Part shown: piece after piece, positions 16,723-20,000 of the stretch | How positions within the stretch are numbered: the first letter of the stretch is position 1 | Layout of the letters: each line of letters starts with the position of its first letter | The notes under the pieces: generated by a model | The model's input: only the letters and a program-made list of their open reading frames with translations | Told to the model about the DNA's origin: nothing | The model's database searches: none | Made by a program: the position numbers and the translations under genes | Source: Cristatella mucedo | Taxonomy: Eukaryota > Bryozoa > Phylactolaemata > Cristatellidae | Length of the DNA stretch: 20,000 bases | Direction: 5' to 3' | Assembly (NCBI GenBank): GCA_009760855.2 | Contig: WPIO01000048.1 | Span: forward strand, 487,501-507,500

Positions 16723-19162
16723 CAAAGTGATGCCGTCTTTACATAGCTCAACGACTTGTAATCAGATGAGCACATTGCCTCCAGTATCATGCCCCCTGAC
16801 TTTCAGCTAAAAAAAGAGTGCCAAAATCAGGGGCAGCATAGATAAGAGCACGACAGCCAAACTAGTTCACTCGTTTGTGACATTGCATCATTGGATCTAG
16901 ATTTTTGCCATTCACCCTTTATTCAGGACTTTAGGCCCTTAATAGTCTGCAACTGGTGCAAAGTTCAGCGGCTCGTCTTGCCTGGTGTCAACAGCATAGC
17001 TGCCACATCACATCGCTACTGTCTGAGTTTCACTCCTTATCATACATCAGTTCAACTTTTTAAGATCCTCTCTCTGGCTTACAGGTCGGTTCATGCACTT
17101 GCACCAGCCTCCACCTATCCGACCTCCTCACACCTCCAGTGTACTCTCGCACCACCTGCTCCTTAGCACACAGTCATCTCGCTGTTCCTCACAGTTGAAA
17201 TCCTCTGGTGATAGTTTGGCCTTCCACGCATGTGCACCTTGAGAGACTGATACTGGCATCCAGCTTTAGTCGCTAATACAGTGACCTTGCATCATTTAAG
17301 TCTCAGCCAAAAACGCATCTGTTCCTATTGGCTTTCCCTTAGCTTGCCTTTTGCATTTGTTTGTTCCGGTGTGCTTTTCGTGCTTGACTGTGGATGATTC
17401 GGTGCATGTTTCTAGCCAGAGCTCCTACTAACTGGTGGCCCTGAGTGCCTTCTTCTTGTGTGCTTAGCTTGTGCTTAGCAGGCCTAACCATGCTACTGGT
17501 TTGCTTTTGTAAGCATGGCTAGGCATGACACTAAGCATGTCATTAACCCATGGCTATTGACACTCTTGCCGTGATTGTAAGGCACCCGGATAGAGATTTA
17601 GTTCCTCTTAGAATGCTATTCAAACGACCTATTACTGCTATTCTAACCACTAAACGTGGGCCAGGAGCCAATGCATTAGGGTTGCAGTGACAGAGGCACT
17701 AAAAGCCCTTTGCATCTTCTCTCTCTTTCTCTCACTCTCTCTCCCCCTCCCTTTCCTTTTCTCTATGGCTGTCTCTTGTTCTCTTGCTGTCTCTTTTGCT
17801 AAGTGTAAACCTCTAAAAACAATTATTACGTCATGACTAAGATGTGAACCACATCTTCGTCCCATACCTAGGGGTTGAGTAAGGAAGCACGACAGAGGGC
17901 AATTTGATCACCTCTTGCGCAGCAGATGAGCAGCTACGATGAGAACTAACAAGGAAGTGAGCAGTCAGCTGGCTGCTTGCCTCACGCCTGCCTGCTCTGC
18001 CCTGCAACAATGAGCTAACGTCCCCTCGGCGGCAGAGTCCTGAGCACTAACTATTCTAAGGCTTAGGTCACCGTGCTTCACCGTATCTGAATTCTAATTG
18101 TAGAAGCAAACCAGCTTCTACAACGAATACCCAATGCAAAGAAGAGGCAGTGATGGTCTGGACAACAAGTCGTCACTGAAAACCCATGAGTGGGTGGGGA
18201 GGAGGTGCGACTCGGGCCAACTCACTTCTCGCCGACCTGCACTGGCTACCAGTCAAGCAACGGATTGACTTCAAGGTTTTGTCGCTCACTTTTAGGTCCC
18301 TTCATTCTATGGCTCCAGCCTATCTCTCAGATATACTACCCCATCAGGCCAAGCATCGTACCACCTGCTTTTCGGAATCCAACAGTCTACAAATACCTCG
18401 TACAAACCTCAAATCCTTTGGAGACCATGCATTTAGTTCGTATGCTCCCAAAGCCTACCACTTCCTCCCGACTCGCGTCAGAACATCCCCCGACTTGACC
18501 ACATTTAAAAAGAACTTAAAGACACACCTGTTTAAGACAGCATTTAGTGGGTCCCTGTGATTTGTCCTATATGTGCTTATGCGTGCTGACACTGTGCATG
18601 CTGCCACTAACCACACTTGCATGCTGACCCTGTGCATGTCACCCCTAACCACGTTATTCATTTTGTTTGTTTATCAAGCGTGATATTACTCACCATTCAA
18701 TTGCATTTCCCTTTGCATCAAATGTAAAGCGCCTAGAAAAAGATTGAGTTCTCTGAGGGCGCTTTATCAAGTGCATTATTATTATTATTATTATTTATAG
18801 GTCAAGGTCAACAGTCGAGCACCCGGGCAGCCTGCCAAACTTGTCTGAGTGGTCGGTCGGCATGGCCGAACGCTGTGGCAGCTCGAGGTCTAGCTGGCTG
18901 AGTGACAGGCTGCCAACGTACCGTACTTAGCCTCGGCAGCTGCATCGAGACATCTCGGACTGTGTCTGCTTTGCAGCGCGTGGCACAGGCATGTGCAGAT
19001 GTTCCTTTCCCCCTGAGCGGTCTTCATCGACTCGTCTTCCTCCGCATCGTTTGCCTCTGTTGGGCAGGTCACTGCCACCACTGCGCCGACGGCCGACTGT
19101 GTCACACGAAGGACATCGGTCAAAGTGATCTCCTCGGCTACCGACGCCGCTCCGGGCTGCAT
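11295..19162 (-). CDS. SPSB3: SPRY domain-containing SOCS box protein 3 (SPSB3), four-exon gene
   Basis: In mammals SPSB3 is the substrate receptor of a Cullin5-Elongin B/C ubiquitin ligase; human SPSB3 is reported to recruit nuclear cGAS. The four exons join in phase to about 444 residues (human about 355). Residues 1-81 form a weakly conserved N-terminus with a Cys cluster (CTCLCH). The SPRY core covers about 83-250: EWHWD, SAIRGTK, HHYWEIKMTSPVYGTDM, MVGFGTD, WGLSYLGL, RFGQDSVVGVHLDMW and LYPMVSSTAARTSM. The SOCS box follows at about 256-298, with the BC-box residues L257, C261 and L265 and a Cul5-box LPLP at 279-282. Residues 299-444 are an Ala/Gln/Arg-rich tail ending in a basic patch (GRGRGKRLKG) and an acidic run. 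The family assignment is very secure. The start codon is the first ATG after an in-frame TGA at 19213-19211, but an upstream exon cannot be excluded. Confidence 0.9.
11972..12100 (-). other. SPSB3 intron 3 (129 bp, in frame, stop-free)
   Basis: It starts GTGAGTGCC and ends TGGCTGCTGCAG, both good splice consensus. Its length is a multiple of three and it contains no stop in the exon frame, so exons 3 and 4 read as one continuous open frame of 344 codons. Removing it joins SCRV-G to TAFSSGLRGKKLYPM, matching the continuous conserved sequence in other SPSB proteins. The 43 residues it would encode resemble nothing in the family. I therefore treat it as an intron. Confidence 0.8.
12101..12329 (-). 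CDS. SPSB3: SPSB3 exon 3 (second half of the SPRY domain)
   Basis: This 229-base exon runs from acceptor TTCAG|ATG to donor G|GTGAGT. It encodes 76 residues and one base of a Gly codon. MVGFGTDAVELGAY, WGLSYLGLVWHDG, RFGQDSVVGVHLDMW and ATFFLDSCRV match SPSB3 in order and without gaps. VYGTDM of exon 2 joining MVGFG reproduces the conserved GTDMMVG junction exactly. Confidence 0.94.
12467..12569 (+). repeat. CT-rich and CA microsatellites
   Basis: CT tracts with interruptions run from 12467 to about 12532, followed by CGCG and a CA run (12549-12569). They lie in SPSB3 intron 2 about 140-240 bases upstream of the exon-3 acceptor in transcript order, where the minus strand would read GA and TG. 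Confidence 0.85.
12668..12714. repeat. 10-bp perfect inverted repeat (hairpin)
   Basis: TGCCGAGGCA (12668-12677) and TGCCTCGGCA (12705-12714) are perfect reverse complements separated by 27 bases. The arms are GC-rich, so the transcript could form a stable stem-loop. It lies in SPSB3 intron 2 and has no obvious link to a transposon end. Confidence 0.6.
13833..13953 (+). repeat. GA/GACA-rich microsatellite
   Basis: An imperfect array of GAGA and GACA units lies in SPSB3 intron 2, starting about 80 bases after the exon-2 donor in transcript order. On the minus (transcribed) strand it is a long pyrimidine tract, which explains the Leu/Ser-rich open frames there. Confidence 0.85.
14036..14223 (-). 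CDS. SPSB3: SPSB3 exon 2 (first half of the SPRY domain)
   Basis: This 188-base exon is bounded by acceptor TTTTAG|GC and donor ATG|GTAAGG. It completes a split Gly codon and encodes 62 further residues from IEWHWD to VYGTDM. The motifs EWHWD, HTYFSNGTSAIRGTK and HHYWEIKMTSPVYGTDM are hallmarks of SPSB3-type SPRY domains. The reading frame is open and the codon changes are conservative, so this is a live exon. Confidence 0.93.
14231..14509 (+). repeat. 141-bp tandem duplication beside the exon-2 acceptor
   Basis: Two head-to-tail copies start GCAAGCACGAGCAGTGG at 14231 and 14372 and end CAGGCGCAGCCC. I count about four substitutions between them, so the duplication is recent. The first copy ends six bases from the AG of the SPSB3 exon-2 acceptor and supplies most of its upstream context, including the region where a branch point should lie. 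On the plus strand both copies stay open in two frames, but no protein family is recognised and 141 being a multiple of three may be chance. Confidence 0.9.
14510..15335. other. intronic sequence without recognised features
   Basis: This is part of SPSB3 intron 1. It has a short TTA microsatellite at about 15124-15147. The minus-strand frame at 15178-14831 includes an Asn run from that microsatellite and has no known domain. Confidence 0.4.
15336..15410 (+). other. tRNA-derived SINE remnant
   Basis: AGAAAGCTCTCGACTTG, then GACAAGCTGCAG, then GGTTCGAATGC (15384-15394) follow the order of tRNA D-arm, anticodon-arm and T-arm sequences, with a good pol III B box. The A-box region has lost several bases. 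A tRNA-derived SINE head is more likely than a tRNA pseudogene, but no tail or second copy was identified to prove it. Confidence 0.4.
15543..16075 (-). mobile_element. 5'-truncated CR1/L2-like non-LTR fragment, inverted
   Basis: On the minus strand this is the last 530 or so bases of the family. It contains coding for SLLGLFILWLKP and TSTFLDEIVH-like degenerate phrases, then the GTCACCCCTAACC-like repeats of the 3' untranslated region, the terminal block (GCCTAGAAAGAGATTAAG) and an ATT/GTT microsatellite tail. It aligns with the fragment at 571-1085 and with 18223-18797 along its whole length. Frames are broken. Its 5' end stops within GACTTCAAGG, close to where the 571-1085 fragment also stops. 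Confidence 0.78.
16076..16829. other. intronic sequence with simple repeats
   Basis: This is part of SPSB3 intron 1. It includes CTC repeats (about 16226-16250), a CAG run (about 16502-16517) and a perfect GA run of 38 bases at 16683-16720. No coding or RNA gene was recognised. Confidence 0.5.
16683..16720 (+). repeat. perfect GA microsatellite (19 units)
   Basis: It is an uninterrupted run of GA dinucleotides. The lack of interruptions suggests active slippage and probable length polymorphism. Confidence 0.95.
16830..17625 (+). mobile_element. diverged CR1/L2-like non-LTR 3' fragment
   Basis: In broken frames it keeps the order of the family's C-terminal region. DKSTTAKLVHSFVT-like coding stands at about 16838. 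Then come LDFCHS (about 16897), CNWCKVQRLVLPG in place of LQLVQNSAAGLV, FKILSLAYRSVHALAPA (about 17060), and a terminal block with GGATAGAGATTTAGTTCC (about 17588). This block matches the window-edge tail at 1-58 better than the other copies, pointing to a separate subfamily. There are several stops and frameshifts. Confidence 0.7.
17626..18222. other. intronic sequence with a CT-rich stretch
   Basis: A pyrimidine-rich segment runs from about 17716 to 17764. The remainder, including 17870-18222, has no recognisable gene or element. It lies in SPSB3 intron 1 between two non-LTR fragments. Confidence 0.45.
18223..18797 (+). mobile_element. young-looking 5'-truncated CR1/L2-like non-LTR fragment
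   Basis: From CACTTCTCGCC at 18223 it is nearly identical to 9669-10205 of the long copy, with scattered substitutions and a few small indels. The C-terminal coding end of the element is still open: LADLHWLPVKQRIDFKVLS, through NLKSFGDHAFSSYAPKA, to KTHLFKTAFSGSL and its stop at 18558-18560. The 3' untranslated region, terminal block and an ATT tail (to about 18796) follow. The truncation point inside coding sequence and the preserved frame suggest it is among the most recent insertions here. I could not identify a clear target duplication. Confidence 0.85.
18922..19162 (-). CDS. SPSB3: SPSB3 exon 1 (first coding exon seen)
   Basis: The exon reads from ATG (19162-19160) to the donor G|GTACGT at 18922/18921, in phase 1. 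The encoded end, AAEAKYG, runs into IEWHWD of exon 2, matching the DEY-F-DWVWDDL region of human SPSB3. An in-frame TGA lies 17 codons upstream. Between the two are two tandem copies of an 11-base block ending in CACAG on the minus strand (19191-19170), each a possible splice acceptor. A 5' non-coding or further coding exon may therefore exist upstream. The exon's identity rests on position, phase and a short match, so it is less certain than the others. Confidence 0.68.
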
Positions 19163-19234
19163 GACGTTGCTGTGAAGGAGCTGTGAAGGAGCGTTGAAAG
19201 CGCCGCCGCGTCAACACACGAGCCGATGCAGGTG

Positions 19235-19294
19235 CAATTGCATGACCGTGCAATCGCATGACTGTGCTAGCGCATGACTGCAATCGCATACCTG
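19235..19294 (+). repeat. four-unit 14-16 bp imperfect tandem repeat
   Basis: Units CAATTGCATGACCGTG (19235), CAATCGCATGACTGTG (19251), CTAGCGCATGACTG (19267) and CAATCGCATACCTG (19281) follow one another. The repeat lies 70-130 bases upstream of the putative SPSB3 start codon, in transcript orientation, so it could sit in the 5' untranslated region. Confidence 0.8.
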
Positions 19295-19446
19295 CGCACG
19301 CCAAGAGTGCACGACATCGAGAGGCACCACCAGGAGGTGCCGACAAATGCAGGACTCGCCAAAGTGAGCGCCGCAAGGGCGCCAGGCAGGTCCTCCTCAC
19401 AAGCGAACGCAAAAACCGGCTGCTCTAGTGGCTAGCCCGATTCACA

Positions 19447-19520
19447 CAGCAGCAGCAGCAGCGGCAGCGGAAGCAGAAGAGGCAGCAGAAGCACTAGAAG
19501 CACCAGCAGCACGTGGGGGT
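19447..19520 (+). repeat. CAG/GCA-rich trinucleotide tract
   Basis: An imperfect trinucleotide array of CAG, CGG and AAG units. It gives Ala/Glu-rich or Leu-rich open frames on the two strands that are repeat artefacts. Confidence 0.75.
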
Positions 19521-20000
19521 AGGCGCCAAAAGCAGCAGCCCTGCAACAGCAACTTGGCACAGCTTCACATATGCCGAGGCTTGTTTGGCTACATGCCACG
19601 GACCATGTGGCTCCACGAGCAACACTACTGGCTGATATCTTCAGTCTACTGACAGTGCACTGAGTCACGTGCAGCAGAACAATCTGTTCCAGATTTAGAG
19701 CTGTGAGCTATGGTCGAGGCAGACCTCCTGAAGCTGGGCTCAGTTCATGCTGGTCACCCCCGGACCATGGATCGATCCATCCATATCACATATCCTCGAG
19801 AAGCCCAGTTACTGACCTACTGACCGTGGTGCTGCCGTTTTTGTTTGCACAAGACAGAACTCAACTCAGAGACAAAGAGACAAGTAGCTTCCCCAAGTCC
19901 ACGTGACCAGAGTCAGGCCATGACCCCATCTGGAGCCCACGAGCTGGGTGGAGATGTAGGTGATGGACTGCCCAGCAGCCGACAGTTTGTAATGAGAGGT

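Larger units (their letters stand above)
14224..18921 (-). other. SPSB3 intron 1 (4698 bp)
   Basis: It is bounded by donor GTACGT (18921) and acceptor GCATTTTAG (ending 14224), in phase 1. It contains non-LTR fragments at 15543-16075 (minus), 16830-17625 (plus) and 18223-18797 (plus), a tRNA-like SINE remnant at 15336-15410, a GA microsatellite, and the 141-bp tandem duplication at its 3' end. No coding exon was recognised inside. Confidence 0.65.
19163..20000. other. upstream flank of SPSB3 exon 1
   Basis: This region would hold the 5' untranslated sequence and promoter of SPSB3, or a long 5' intron. It contains the 16-base repeat at 19235-19294 and a CAG-rich tract at 19447-19520. No TATA box in a convincing position and no further SPSB3-like coding was found. 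Frames of 60-161 codons on both strands have no recognisable domain. Confidence 0.4.

Noticed and set aside
18927-19412. 161-codon minus-strand open frame overlapping SPSB3 exon 1
   Set aside because: It is in a different frame from the exon that joins in phase to exon 2, and its Arg/Ser/Cys-rich product shows no family resemblance.

Overview
This window looks like animal nuclear DNA. It holds one spliced, conserved animal gene with GT-AG introns, several decayed non-LTR retrotransposons, a solo LTR and many microsatellites (GA, CT, CA, ATT). No prokaryotic operon, rRNA, intact tRNA gene or CRISPR array was seen. An invertebrate, perhaps an arthropod, is my best guess, but the sequence alone does not fix the lineage.

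The only intact host gene I can support is an SPSB3-type gene (SPRY-domain SOCS-box protein 3) on the minus strand between 19162 and 11295. I assembled it from four exons whose splice phases agree: 19162-18922, 14223-14036, 12329-12101 and 11971-11295. The conceptual product is about 444 residues. It has a complete SPRY core, a BC box and an LPLP Cul5-box motif, followed by an unusually long low-complexity tail. Its third intron is 129 nt, in frame and free of stop codons. The first intron (about 4.7 kb) holds a 141-bp tandem duplication next to the exon-2 acceptor, a tRNA-derived SINE remnant and three non-LTR fragments. The second intron holds microsatellites and a short hairpin.

The left half (1-10240) is mostly mobile-element debris. 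From left to right: a non-LTR 3' tail at the window edge (1-58); an inverted 3' fragment (571-1085); a four-copy 19-bp repeat (1829-1904); a roughly 290-bp GA array with about 80-bp higher-order periodicity (2461-2752); a CpG-rich, promoter-like stretch (2960-3700); a badly decayed non-LTR copy (3960-4905); a decayed copy of an uncharacterised multi-copy gene family (5238-8062) split by a 1483-bp solo LTR with a 4-bp target duplication (5683-7165); and the longest non-LTR copy, with recognisable reverse transcriptase (8230-10239).

Seven fragments of related CR1/L2-like non-LTR elements occur in both orientations and at several stages of decay, so the region has taken repeated insertions. I found no convincing new multi-gene system. 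The points most worth a second look are the stop-free SPSB3 intron, the nested LTR in the uncharacterised gene family, the 141-bp duplication beside a splice site and the CpG-rich orphan promoter-like region.
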